NCBI RefSeq assembly: GCF_047730165.1
Contig: NZ_CP159834.1
Location: 2,666,001 to 2,730,000, forward strand
Reading direction: 5' to 3'
Length of the DNA: 64,000 nucleotides
DNA from: Patiriisocius sp047730165
Lineage (GTDB): Bacteria > Bacteroidota > Bacteroidia > Flavobacteriales > Flavobacteriaceae
Numbering within the stretch: the stretch's first letter is position 1; the number at the start of each line of letters is the position of its first letter. Position numbers and translations under genes: made by a program. The notes below the pieces were generated by a model. It saw only the letters and a program-made list of their open reading frames with translations, searched no databases and was not told the origin of the DNA. This document shows positions 50,808 to 59,866 of this stretch, one piece after another.

Positions 50808-52094
50808 ATGAAAATTTTAAAAAGTATACTAGCAGTAGTTGTGTTTATGGTGGCTACTACCGTATCAGCACAACAAACTCCCGCAGATAAACAATCTGAA
50901 GTCCTCATCGTAAACGGTGGTACGTATCACCTCGGAAACGGGAATGTCATTACCAACGGGCATATGATTTTTGAAGATGGCAGAATCACAGCCATTGCAG
51001 AAGGTCAAACCCGAAAGATGAGTAAAATCATTGACGGTACAGGTAAACATATCTATCCAGGCTTTATTGCACCAGCAAAATCGCTAGGATTAATAGAAGT
51101 AAACGCTGTAAGAGCAAGTAAAGATGAAGATGAATTAGGAGAATATATCCCTAACATCCGCAGCATCATTGCCTATAATGCCGAAAGTAAGGTGATAGAA
51201 AGTATGCGTCCTAATGGTGTGTTATTGTCTCAGATTGCACCACAAGGCGGACGCATTTCGGGTTCGAGCACTATTGTACAATTTGATGCTTGGAACTGGG
51301 AAGATGCCGCCGTAAAAATAGACGACGGGATTCATTTAAACTGGCCAAGCAGCTTTAGAAGAGGCCGCTGGTGGGAAGGAGAGCCAAGAGGCTATCAACC
51401 TAACAAGGAATACGGAAATCAAATTTCAGAATTAAAAAACTACGTTGCTAGTAGTAAAGCTTATACAGATACTTCTGTGGCAAACGAGGCATACAAGGCG
51501 ATGCAAGGTTTATTTAATGGCGATAAAAAACTGTACATCTATGCAGATGGAGAAAAAGAGATCATAGATGCGGTGACCACTGCTAAAGAATCTGGTATAC
51601 AAAGTATTGTGATTGTTGGAGGGTATGAAGCGCATAAAATTACAGATTTCTTAAAAAAGAATGCGGTACCTGTATTGGTGCAACATACACACAATCTGCC
51701 GGAAATGGCAGATGATGATTATGATCTCCCTTATAAGTTACCAAAACTATTGGCTGACGCGGGTGTTTTAGTTGGCTTGCAAAATTCTGGTGCATCTAAC
51801 TTTCAGACTCGTAATTTACCTTTCTATGCAGGTCAATTAGTTGGACAAGGGATGGATAAAGAAACCGCCTTACAATTGATTACAGGGAACACAGCAAAAA
51901 TTCTAGGAATTGATGATAGCTATGGTACACTAGAAGTAGGTAAAAGTGCCACGTTCTTTATCAGTAAAGGCGATGCCCTAGATATGCGCACAAACATCCT
52001 TACAAAGGCTTTTATAGACGGTAGAGATATTTCGCTAGAAACACACCAGACGGAGTTATGGAGACGTTATGCTAAAAAGTATGGACAGGAGTAA
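50808..52094 (+). CDS. Secreted amidohydrolase-like protein, probably non-catalytic partner
   Basis: The 428-residue protein has a signal peptide (VVFMVATTVSAQ, about 1-22) and the amidohydrolase fold, including GNTAKILGIDDSYGTLEVGKSATFFISKGD at the C-terminus. At the position where a catalytic amidohydrolase has PGFIDxHxH it reads PGFIAPAKS, so the metal-binding histidines are missing. It starts 4 bases after the large amidohydrolase gene, so the two are coupled and probably form a complex. It resembles the N-terminal module of the larger protein in lacking the metal motif. Confidence 0.82.
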   Translation: MKILKSILAVVVFMVATTVSAQQTPADKQSEVLIVNGGTYHLGNGNVITNGHMIFEDGRITAIAEGQTRKMSKIIDGTGKHIYPGFIAPAKSLGLIEVNAVRASKDEDELGEYIPNIRSIIAYNAESKVIESMRPNGVLLSQIAPQGGRISGSSTIVQFDAWNWEDAAVKIDDGIHLNWPSSFRRGRWWEGEPRGYQPNKEYGNQISELKNYVASSKAYTDTSVANEAYKAMQGLFNGDKKLYIYADGEKEIIDAVTTAKESGIQSIVIVGGYEAHKITDFLKKNAVPVLVQHTHNLPEMADDDYDLPYKLPKLLADAGVLVGLQNSGASNFQTRNLPFYAGQLVGQGMDKETALQLITGNTAKILGIDDSYGTLEVGKSATFFISKGDALDMRTNILTKAFIDGRDISLETHQTELWRRYAKKYGQE

Positions 52095-52117
52095 CCTGTT
52101 GTTATTAAACTAATACG

Positions 52118-52168
52118 AAAGCCTTATTATAAATAATAATAATAATAATAATAATAATAGGGCTTTTT
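52118..52168 (+). terminator. Terminator whose loop and upper stem contain a nine-copy AAT microsatellite
   Basis: AAAGCCTTATTAT and ATAATAGGGCTTT pair (one G-T wobble) and a TT tail follows. A run of nine AAT trinucleotides (52132-52158) makes up the loop and merges into the stem. It is positioned 24 bases after the second amidohydrolase gene. Changes in AAT number would change loop size without affecting the lower stem. Confidence 0.75.
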
Positions 52169-52265
52169 ATACTTTACTCAGTTCTTGTGCTTCGACTGGT
52201 AGCGAACTAAATAAACTTTTACAAGGCTCCGTTTGACACAAATAGCGCTAATGTTACGCTATACC

Positions 52266-52823
52266 CTATTCCACAGCAGCCTCAATTATCCGAAAAGGAT
52301 AGGCTTCTATCACTTGCTTTAGCTCTGCTGCAGTAAGTTCATCTGGATTTTTATTAAAGATCTCTTTTGCATACCTGACTCGCAATTCTTCATAGCTTTT
52401 TGTAATTTCATCTTGAATAGAAGTAAAGTGTTTATAAGGTGCCGCTGCTTGCACATCAATTAAAATGGCTGGGAGATTTGGATTGTCTGAGGCCACTATA
52501 TCATTATCCCCACTACAATAATCACAGGTCTTATCACCGTTATTATCTATAAATTTTACGATAGTTTCCTTAAGGTTTTTTATCTCAATTAATTCTTTAT
52601 TGACATATAACTCCCCTATTTCATTTGCTGAAATCATTAGCATATTTCGCTCGTTCATTTTCTCACTACAAAGCTGACCCGGAGGACATTCTTGCGGTAA
52701 CATGCGTGCAATTCCCTTGTCTTATGGAATGGTCCTACTCACTAAAAAGAAAATGAGCAATAAGAAAGCAATGTCTGCCATGCTTCCTGCATTAACTTCT
52801 GGACTTGATTTAAAATTTTTCAT
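52266..52823 (-). pseudogene. ExbD/TolR-type gene with one in-frame TAA
   Basis: From ATG 52823 the frame reads MKNFKSSPEVNAGSMADIAF, then LLLIFFLVSRTIP, a TAA (52722-52724), then DKGIARMLPQ and 145 more intact residues. ExbD proteins have exactly this layout: cytoplasmic tail with a membrane-embedded Asp (MADIAF), one helix, then a periplasmic domain following TTTIPxDKGIxRxLPP. The downstream part can only start at an internal ATG without the membrane helix. Apart from the one stop codon, the reading frame shows no damage. No exbB is adjacent. Either a recent pseudogene or a sequence error. Confidence 0.72.
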
Positions 52824-52980
52824 ACCGTGATGTATTTATGTGAATATTAACAACACCATAACAGTTGTTATACCGCTAATTATAGATACCGTAGCTGTAG
52901 AATTCAGAATTATGACATTCCATCTATCATTTTTATTCTGAATGTTTCATTCTGAATTATGAATTTTATATTTTCGTTTC

Positions 52981-55086
52981 ATGAATGCTTCACAACTACA
53001 AACTCCTATAGAATACTTAAAAGGTGTAGGCCCAAATAGGGCTTCTCTCTTGAGGACGGAGCTGGGCATTAACACCTATCAAGACTTACTTAATCTCTTT
53101 CCTAATCGCTATTTAGACCGCACGCAGTACTACAAAGTTGCCGGACTGCAGCGCAATAGTGCAGATGTTCAAATTATAGGGAAGATTACACACATTAAGA
53201 TGGTGGAGCAAAAAAGAGGGAAACGACTTGTAGCCACCTTTAGAGATGAAACTGGAACCATGGAGCTCATCTGGTTTAGAGGTCAGAAATGGATTAAAGA
53301 AAATTTGAAGCTCAATGAGCCCTATGTTGTCTTCGGAAAAACCAAGTGGTACAATGGTAGTTTTTCAATGCCACACCCAGAACTTGAATTGCTTAAAGAA
53401 CATAAAAACAAACTCCGTTCTTCTATGCAAGCCATCTATCCATCGACCGAAAAATTAACCAATAGCGGCATTACAAATCGTGTATTAAACGGACTGATGG
53501 AACAGGTCTTTTTAGAGGCTAAAAACTCCTTTGCAGAGACCCTCTCAGAACCACTCATTGAAACACTAAAACTACTCTCAAAAAGCGAGGCGGTTTTTAA
53601 TATTCATTTTCCTGAAAACGCAGACCGATTAGCACGTGCTCAATACCGCTTAAAGTTTGAAGAATTATTCTACATTCAGCTGCAATTAATTCGTAAAAAT
53701 CTTATTCATAAATCAAAAATTAAAGGATATCCTTTTGCTCAAGTAGGGGATCACTTTAACACCTTCTTCAAACATCATTTACCTTTTGAATTGACGAATG
53801 CACAGAAGCGAGTGGTTAAAGAAATACGTCAAGATTTAGGCAGCAACGCACAGATGAATCGACTTTTACAAGGCGATGTGGGAAGCGGCAAAACCATTGT
53901 AGCACTCTTGTCAATGTTAATAGCACTTGACAACGGTTTTCAAGCTTGTCTAATGGCGCCAACTGCTATTTTGTCAGTCCAGCACTATACTGGACTTACT
54001 GAACTATGTAATGATCTAAATATCAGAATTTCATTACTCACAGGTTCAAGTACTACTTCAGAAAGAAGGAAGATTCATGAAAACCTTGAAAATGGTTCTT
54101 TAGACATCCTAATCGGGACGCACGCTTTACTCGAAGATAAGGTGAAATTTAAAAATTTAGGGCTTGCTATTATAGATGAGCAGCACCGTTTTGGGGTGGC
54201 ACAACGCAGTAAGTTGTGGCATAAAAATGAGTTGCCGCCGCATATCCTTGTGATGACCGCAACACCTATTCCACGAACGCTCGCTATGAGTGTTTATGGA
54301 GACCTAGATATTAGCGTTATTGATGAGCTTCCACCTGGCAGAAAAGAGATCAAAACGGTACATCGATTTGACTCAAATAGGCTCAAAGTTTTTAAGTTTA
54401 TAAAGGACGAAATTAAGCTAGGAAGACAGGTCTATATAGTATACCCATTAATACAAGAAAGTGAGGTCTTAGACTACAAAGATTTGATGGATGGCTATGA
54501 GAGTATAGTGCGCGATTTTCCGCAGCCAGCATATCAGATTTCTATTGTGCACGGACAGATGAAACCTGCAGATAAAGAATTTGAAATGAATCGCTTTATC
54601 AAAGGCGAAACAAATATTATGGTTGCCACTACGGTAATAGAAGTTGGGGTGAATGTTCCTAATGCTTCTGTAATGGTTATTGAAAGCGCAGAACGTTTTG
54701 GGCTATCACAATTACACCAATTAAGAGGCCGTGTAGGTCGAGGTGCAGAGCAGAGTTATAATATATTAATGACCAGTCATAAATTATCTGCAGATGCAAA
54801 AATCCGTTTATCCACTATGACCGGCACCACAGACGGTTTTGAAATTGCCGAAGTAGATTTAAAACTCCGAGGTCCAGGTGACATTATGGGAACTCAACAA
54901 AGCGGTGTTCTTAATTTAAAAATAGCAGATATTGTGAATGACACCGAAATCTTAAAAATAGCGCGTAGTTATGCATTCCAGATCCTAAAAGCAGATCCTA
55001 ATTTATTGACTCCAGAAAATTTCAGTATAAAAAACACCTTTGCCCAGCTTGTGAAGTATAAAAATATCTGGAACTACATCTCCTAG
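52981..55086 (+). CDS. recG: ATP-dependent DNA helicase RecG
   Basis: The 701-residue helicase has the N-terminal wedge/OB domain (about 60-150, VQIIGKITHIKMVEQKRGKR), Walker A GDVGSGKT near residue 298, DEQH box IIDEQHRFGVAQR near 400, MTATPIPRTL, and LHQLRGRVGRGAEQS with the TRG-type region after it. RecG remodels stalled replication forks and recombination intermediates. The length matches the family. The start is preceded by an AT-rich 157-base gap after the exbD-like pseudogene; no promoter box was found. A 399-base gap follows. Confidence 0.97.
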   Translation: MNASQLQTPIEYLKGVGPNRASLLRTELGINTYQDLLNLFPNRYLDRTQYYKVAGLQRNSADVQIIGKITHIKMVEQKRGKRLVATFRDETGTMELIWFRGQKWIKENLKLNEPYVVFGKTKWYNGSFSMPHPELELLKEHKNKLRSSMQAIYPSTEKLTNSGITNRVLNGLMEQVFLEAKNSFAETLSEPLIETLKLLSKSEAVFNIHFPENADRLARAQYRLKFEELFYIQLQLIRKNLIHKSKIKGYPFAQVGDHFNTFFKHHLPFELTNAQKRVVKEIRQDLGSNAQMNRLLQGDVGSGKTIVALLSMLIALDNGFQACLMAPTAILSVQHYTGLTELCNDLNIRISLLTGSSTTSERRKIHENLENGSLDILIGTHALLEDKVKFKNLGLAIIDEQHRFGVAQRSKLWHKNELPPHILVMTATPIPRTLAMSVYGDLDISVIDELPPGRKEIKTVHRFDSNRLKVFKFIKDEIKLGRQVYIVYPLIQESEVLDYKDLMDGYESIVRDFPQPAYQISIVHGQMKPADKEFEMNRFIKGETNIMVATTVIEVGVNVPNASVMVIESAERFGLSQLHQLRGRVGRGAEQSYNILMTSHKLSADAKIRLSTMTGTTDGFEIAEVDLKLRGPGDIMGTQQSGVLNLKIADIVNDTEILKIARSYAFQILKADPNLLTPENFSIKNTFAQLVKYKNIWNYIS

Positions 55087-55485
55087 ACGTTCTCCCTAAG
55101 AGATTACCCCTAACTCAAAACGTTTCAAGTACCTGAAATTGAGACACACATCTTATTTATCAACTATCAACCTTGATACTACATCTCCATTAAGTACATA
55201 GTAGCACAAACAAGCTACGTTGCAGTCTTTATAGTTGTTTTAGTACCCGATTAAGTACAGAACCTGCAATATTGAATCTTCAATTGTTAATGTTTTGTTA
55301 ACGTAATGTTGACGAGATAATTTTTTAGAAGCCCTGACTTGTTACACATTGTGGCTTTAAGAAAATAACTGGAGAGTAATCTCAAAATAAATTTAATTAT
55401 TAACCCGTTACGTTCACGATAACGGGTTTTTATTTAAAAATTTTAAATACAGAAATACTATATTTACAAGAAACAGTACCAAAAC
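55087..55485. other. Gap of 399 bases after recG with a terminator-like hairpin
   Basis: No frame of useful length is seen on either strand between recG and the 159-residue protein gene. The only clear structure is the strong hairpin at 55402-55428. It is far (315 bases) from the recG stop, so it may terminate a long recG 3' region or an unrecognised short transcript. Confidence 0.55.
55402..55431 (+). terminator. Rho-independent terminator-like hairpin
   Basis: AACCCGTTA and TAACGGGTT pair perfectly over 9 bp with a 9-base loop and a T tail. It stands 54 bases upstream of the next gene start, where it could also act as an attenuator for that gene. Confidence 0.7.
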
Positions 55486-55965
55486 GTGAAGACCGCCACT
55501 CTAGCAGAAATTAAAAAAGAATTTAAACATCGCTCACCAGAAGAAATAACAGCGCTATGTCTGCGATTAGGTCGCTTTAAGAAAGAAAATAAAGAGCTCC
55601 TTACCTACTTGCTCTTTGAGGCAGATAGCGAAGAAACCTATAGAGTAAGCATTAAAGAATTGATAGATGAAGGTTTTGAGACGATTACAGCCACTAACTA
55701 TTATTATATTAAGAAGAGTGTTAGAAAAGTTTTAAAGGAGACCAAAAAATATATCCGTTATTCCGGTAACAAAGAAACCGAGGTGGAGCTCCTACTCTAT
55801 TTTTGTATAGTCTTAAAAAATTATAAAACGGTTGTCAAAAGAAACACGACCATACGAAATATCTATGATAGACAGTTAGAGTACATAGGAAGAAAAATAT
55901 CCGCACTGCATGAAGATTTGCAGTACGATTTTAATGAAGAGCTTTTATTATTAGATAGTGAGTAG
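55486..55965 (+). CDS. Unrecognised 159-residue helical protein
   Basis: The protein starts with GTG at 55486 (MKTATLAEIKKEFKHRSPEE), 20 bases after a TATATTTA box. It is rich in Lys, Glu and Leu and mostly helical (EITALCLRLGRFKKENKELL, YYYIKKSVRKVLKETKKYI, VELLLYFCIVLKN), with no signal peptide or clear membrane segment, which suggests a cytoplasmic HEAT-like or helical-bundle protein. I do not recognise the family. Codon use looks normal and the frame is intact. Confidence 0.72.
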   Translation: MKTATLAEIKKEFKHRSPEEITALCLRLGRFKKENKELLTYLLFEADSEETYRVSIKELIDEGFETITATNYYYIKKSVRKVLKETKKYIRYSGNKETEVELLLYFCIVLKNYKTVVKRNTTIRNIYDRQLEYIGRKISALHEDLQYDFNEELLLLDSE

Positions 55966-56094
55966 TTAGTGTTTAATTTCTCTATGGTGTTTTCCTTAGT
56001 ACACGCACTTCATAAAACGCTGCTCTTGGCACCCCACAATAAATACGGGGCGGACTTTTCCTATTCAGCAAAGCTGAACTATTTGCTTCGCTAA

Positions 56095-56130
56095 GTGTTT
56101 GATCTAGTGTTTGAGCTAGTGTTTGAGCTA
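56095..56130 (+). repeat. Three tandem 12-base repeats upstream of the SIMPL pseudogene
   Basis: The unit GTGTTTGAGCTA occurs three times (the first copy with T for G in the ninth position), followed by a partial GTGTTGA. It lies 40 bases upstream of the pseudogene start. Confidence 0.8.
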
Positions 56131-56168
56131 GTGTTGAAAATCATCAAATAATACAAAACAAACGTATT

Positions 56169-56955
56169 ATGAAAAACAATCTCACCTCTATTATTTTTGG
56201 CCTGGCCATCGTTATTGCTTCTGCAGTGCTCTAGGCAATGCCTTTATGAATAGAAACAACAAAGAGCAAACTATTGCAGTGCTCTAGGCAATGCCTTTAT
56301 GAATAGAAACGACAAAGAGCAAACTATTTCTGTCACTGGATTAGGGACAGCAGATTTCACATCAGACTTAATTGTATGGACTGCTCGTTTTAATAAAGTA
56401 AATAGTAATTTAAAACAAGCCTACGCAGATTTCTAAAAAGACAAAAAAGCAATAATGTAGTATCTAGTTACAAAGGGAATCTCTGAAGAAAATCTCGTTT
56501 TTAGTACTGTAAATAGCAAGGAAAATAGCGCCCCTCTTTATGGACCAAACGGCAATTCTATAGGAAGCATATGTACAGGCTACACATTATCACAATCTGT
56601 AGAGATAAACAATAAAGATATAGAAGGTATAGAACGTGTATCTCGTAAAATTACTGAACTTCTAAACCAAGGCCTCCAATTATACAGTGAATCACCTCGT
56701 TATTATTATACAAAAATTGAAGACTTGAAAGTCGAAATGATTTTGCGTGCGACAGAAAACGCTAGACTTCGTGCAGAAAAAAATGCCGAGAATAGTGGTG
56801 CAAATTTGGTCGAACTCAAGGAAGCTAGAATGGGAATTTTTCAAATTACAGGACAGAACTCTGGGGAGGACTACTCTTGGGGTGTTGCCTATAATACTAG
56901 CTCCAAGGAGAAAACAACTTCTATTACCATGAAGTTAACCTACGGAGTAAATTAG
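56169..56955 (+). pseudogene. SIMPL-domain (DUF541) gene, broken by duplication and stops
   Basis: The start MKNNLTSIIFGLAIVIASAV is a normal signal/anchor of flavobacterial SIMPL proteins. A 53-base tandem duplication (56223-56328) then shifts the frame, after which VTGLGTADFTSDLIVW resumes, followed by in-frame stops (TAA at 56436-56438, TAG at 56458-56460). The 3' part from 56465 is intact: GISEENLVFSTVNS, GYTLSQSVEINNKDIEGIER, and the conserved ARLRAEKNAENSGANLVELKEA and IFQITGQNS motif to the stop at 56955. Several independent lesions show a long-dead gene or a decaying one; the last 76 codons remain an open frame. Confidence 0.8.
56223..56328 (+). repeat. 53-base direct tandem duplication inside the SIMPL pseudogene
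   Basis: Two copies (56223-56275 and 56276-56328) begin GCAGTGCTCTAGGCAATGCC and differ at a single base (AAC/GAC). As 53 is not a multiple of three, the duplication shifts the reading frame. It is probably recent, given one difference. Confidence 0.92.
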
Positions 56956-56966
56956 TGAGAGGTCCT

Positions 56967-57461
56967 TTAAAGTGGAAATAAAACCGACTTCACTGAATAA
57001 ATATCTAGCTCGTTTTTCTCATCAAATAAATACTCGATAATCACTTCTCCCCATCGCTGGCCATCAGAGAAATCTGCTTGAATCCACCTGTGGTTTAAAA
57101 ACTTGATTTTATTGATTCGCATGGGTCCGCGGTCGCCTTTAAACTCTATTATCGGGTTGCCATTTTCGCCGCCATTCTGATCATAAATTTTATCCGTAAC
57201 CAGCTGCTTTACCTCTGCAGGATCTAGATTGTACTTTTCTAGATAACTCATGGCATTGTCATTATCAAGCAAAGAGAAATAGTTACTTTCAGTCAGTTTG
57301 TTATTGAGAACGTCCACAGAATCTCTCGCTTTTTCCATTTTTTTAGTCAAGCTATTGATCGATTTTTCTTGCGATTCAAAAATGGTTTTCTCATTCATAT
57401 ACTGAAATATTATAAACAGCAATGCAAAGAAAAATAAGTACATAAATAAGCTCTTTTTCAT
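56967..57461 (-). CDS. Membrane-anchored protein with coiled coil, unknown function
   Basis: The 164-residue protein has one N-terminal helix (LFMYLFFFALLFIIFQYM, about 4-21), a coiled-coil-like segment (ESQEKSINSLTKKMEKARDSVDVLNNKL, about 30-57), and a C-terminal soluble beta domain (GPMRINKIKFLNHRWIQADFSDGQRWGEVIIEYLF). The topology puts most of it in the periplasm. It is the second gene after the metallo-beta-lactamase-fold hydrolase, 35 bases downstream of it. I recognise no family. Confidence 0.75.
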   Translation of the reverse strand: MKKSLFMYLFFFALLFIIFQYMNEKTIFESQEKSINSLTKKMEKARDSVDVLNNKLTESNYFSLLDNDNAMSYLEKYNLDPAEVKQLVTDKIYDQNGGENGNPIIEFKGDRGPMRINKIKFLNHRWIQADFSDGQRWGEVIIEYLFDEKNELDIYSVKSVLFPL

Positions 57462-57496
57462 AGTTTTTAGTATTTCAGAAAAAATAATTTTTTTAA

Positions 57497-58276
57497 TTAT
57501 ATTTTAATTTTTAATCCATCATAAGCCAGATGAACATTAGCTGGCAGTTGAGCTTCCACCTCATCGTGAAAACCTAACAAGTGACTTATATGCGTGAGAT
57601 ATGCCTTTTTAGGCTGTATTTTATCTATTAACTCTAACGCTTCAGAAAGCGTAAGATGAGACGGATGTGGTGCTTCTCGCAAGGCGTTTACCACCAGAAC
57701 ATCGGTTCCTTTTATTTTTTCAATTTCTGAAAGGCTAATGGTTTTTACATCTGTTAAATACGTAAACCCTTCTATTCTAAACCCAAGAACAGGTAGTTTA
57801 TTATGCAGCGATCTAATAGGAATCACCGTTTTCCCTCCTATGCTGAAATTTTCTAGATTGAGAATCTCTTCTTCCTTTATAGTGGGAGCACCCGGGTATT
57901 TATTTTCTGAAGCAAAGATGTATTCAAAACGTTTGTGGAGTGCTTCGTAGACAATAGGCTCTGCGTAAAAAGTGACAAAACCGCCTTGTTTAAAACAGTA
58001 GGGACGAATGTCATCAAGACCCGCCGTGTGATCGCTGTGATCGTGTGTAAGGAGCACGGCATTTAAATGTTTTACATTATTACGCAGCATTTGCATTCTA
58101 AAATCTGGCCCACAATCAATGACATAATTATAATCATCCCATTGCAAAAGCACAGAAACGCGTAATCTCTTATCTTTTGGATTTTCGCTTAAACACACCG
58201 GGTGCTCACTTCCTATTACAGGAATTCCCTGCGAAGTTCCTGTCCCTAAAAACGTAACGGAATAAGGTAATTTCAT
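57497..58276 (-). CDS. MBL-fold metallohydrolase, PhnP-like phosphodiesterase
   Basis: The 259-residue protein starts with the PhnP-type GTGTSQGIPVIG, has the metal motif LLTHDHSDHTAGLDDIRPYC at about 74-93 (HxHxDH), a later LTDVKTISLSEIEKI, and AYLTHISHLLGFHDEVEAQLP with a C-terminal ligand histidine. The family includes cyclic-phosphate dihydrolases and tRNase-like enzymes. It is cytoplasmic. A TATTTTTG string ends only 6 bases before the ATG, which suggests a nearly leaderless mRNA. Confidence 0.87.
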   Translation of the reverse strand: MKLPYSVTFLGTGTSQGIPVIGSEHPVCLSENPKDKRLRVSVLLQWDDYNYVIDCGPDFRMQMLRNNVKHLNAVLLTHDHSDHTAGLDDIRPYCFKQGGFVTFYAEPIVYEALHKRFEYIFASENKYPGAPTIKEEEILNLENFSIGGKTVIPIRSLHNKLPVLGFRIEGFTYLTDVKTISLSEIEKIKGTDVLVVNALREAPHPSHLTLSEALELIDKIQPKKAYLTHISHLLGFHDEVEAQLPANVHLAYDGLKIKI

Positions 58277-58322
58277 TGGTACAAAAATAACGGTATTTTT
58301 TTTGATTAGATATGGTATTTAG

Positions 58323-58330
58323 TACCTTTG
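58323..58330 (+). promoter_or_regulatory. Promoter -7 box for the 484-residue unknown protein
   Basis: TACCTTTG matches TAnnTTTG and ends 30 bases before the ATG at 58361. It overlaps the TTG (58328) that would otherwise lengthen the frame. Confidence 0.5.
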
Positions 58331-58360
58331 TTTATACACAGAATACATAAAAATACTGCT

Positions 58361-59815
58361 ATGCCAGATTTTATTAAAGGAGACATTGAGTTTGAGAGCA
58401 TCCCGTCCGTGAAGGACAAAGCGTTGCGCATCAACTTGAACGAAAACATCTACGGTACTTTTGCCGAGATAGGCGCCGGACAAGAGACCGTGCGTAACTT
58501 CTTTAGAGCTGGTGGGGCTTCTGGCACAATTGCAAAAACAATTTCTGCCTATGACAAAGACTTTAGTGACGCGATTTACGGTGTAGAAGAAGATGGTCGT
58601 TATGTAACAGAAGCACGTCTTAAAAAGATGCTGAATCACGAGATGGAGCTCTTAGAAGAGCGTATCCTTCGCGAGAAGCACCCTCACAAAATGTATTTTA
58701 CTTTTGCAAATACGGTGGCCACTATAGATTTTGCTAAAAAATATAAAGGACACGGTTGGGTTGGTATCCGTTACCAGACAGATCCAGAAGAAGCGTATAG
58801 TGAGATCATTCTGCATTTGCGTTTTCACGAGACAGAAGCTTTATTACAACAGCACACTTTAGGAACACTAGGCGTAAATTTAATTTATGGTGCTTATTAT
58901 AAATATGACACACCTAAAAAATTACTGCGCTATCTCTACGACCATATTGACAAGGATAAGATAGAAATTGATACTATTAACTTTTCGGGACCAAAATTTG
59001 ACGATGTTGATAATCGTTTAATGAGTTTACAGCTTATTAAAAACGGAATGACTGACGCGGTTATGTTCGGACCAGACGGGAATAATATCTTACCAGCTCG
59101 TATCTTGTATAAGAAAAATATCTTAGCGCTTCGTGGAAGTTTCCGCCCAGTGACGAAGGTAAATATAGACATGTATGAGAAGTCGCTAGAGATGTTCTTA
59201 ACCCAAAATAAAGTAGAGGAAGAACTGACAGTCACCATTTTTGAAATCACCCTCTCAAATCTTAGAGCAGAAGGTGAGATTGATGAAGAAGACTTTATGG
59301 ATAGAGCAAAACTGTTATGCTCCTTAGGATATACGGTAATGATCTCTAACTTTCAGGAATACTATAAACTCGTTGAGTACTTCTCTCGCTATACAAAGAT
59401 GCGTCTTGGGCTAGCGATGGGCGTAAATAACCTAGTAGATATATTTGATGAGAAATATTACCGTCATTTAAGTGGAGGAATTCTAGAGGCCTTTGGAAAA
59501 TTATTTTTCAAAGACCTTAAAGTCTACCTTTATCCTATGCGCAATCCAGAAACGGGTGAATATACTACAAGTGAAAACTTAAAAGTGCATCCTCGCATGA
59601 AAGAACTTTACAAGTTTTTTAAATACAATGGTAAGGTGATCGACATAGAAAACTTTAACCCAGATATCATGAATATCTTCTCTCGCGAGGTATTGCAGAA
59701 AATAGAAGACGGAACAGACGATTGGGAAGATATGCTTCCTGCCGGTGTTGCAGAAATCATTAAAGAAAAACATTTGTTTAGTTGTGACGCTCCATTAGCA
59801 GATACAAAGGCGTAA
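58361..59815 (+). CDS. Conserved-looking 484-residue cytoplasmic protein of unknown function
   Basis: The protein starts MPDFIKGDIEFESIPSVKDK (ATG 58361) and has no signal peptide or membrane segment. It contains NENIYGTFAEIGAGQETVRN, FFRAGGASGTIAKTISAYDK, HPHKMYFTFANTVATIDFAK, WVGIRYQTDPEE, TDAVMFGPDGNNILPARILY and KLFFKDLKVYLYPMRNPETG. I have seen no reliable enzyme motif: the GGASGTIAKTIS segment resembles a phosphate-binding loop only loosely. The residue composition (balanced, acidic) and strong codon regularity imply a well-expressed, constrained protein. It has its own promoter box and terminator, so it is probably monocistronic. Confidence 0.85.
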   Translation: MPDFIKGDIEFESIPSVKDKALRINLNENIYGTFAEIGAGQETVRNFFRAGGASGTIAKTISAYDKDFSDAIYGVEEDGRYVTEARLKKMLNHEMELLEERILREKHPHKMYFTFANTVATIDFAKKYKGHGWVGIRYQTDPEEAYSEIILHLRFHETEALLQQHTLGTLGVNLIYGAYYKYDTPKKLLRYLYDHIDKDKIEIDTINFSGPKFDDVDNRLMSLQLIKNGMTDAVMFGPDGNNILPARILYKKNILALRGSFRPVTKVNIDMYEKSLEMFLTQNKVEEELTVTIFEITLSNLRAEGEIDEEDFMDRAKLLCSLGYTVMISNFQEYYKLVEYFSRYTKMRLGLAMGVNNLVDIFDEKYYRHLSGGILEAFGKLFFKDLKVYLYPMRNPETGEYTTSENLKVHPRMKELYKFFKYNGKVIDIENFNPDIMNIFSREVLQKIEDGTDDWEDMLPAGVAEIIKEKHLFSCDAPLADTKA

Positions 59816-59837
59816 TTTTTATCAAAAATATTTCCAC

Positions 59838-59866
59838 AAACCCTAGCCTTTTGGTTAGGGTTTTTT
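59838..59866 (+). terminator. Terminator after the 484-residue protein gene
   Basis: AAACCCTA and TAGGGTTT pair over 8 bp around a 10-base loop and a T run follows (GTTTTTTG). It lies 22 bases after the stop. Confidence 0.85.
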
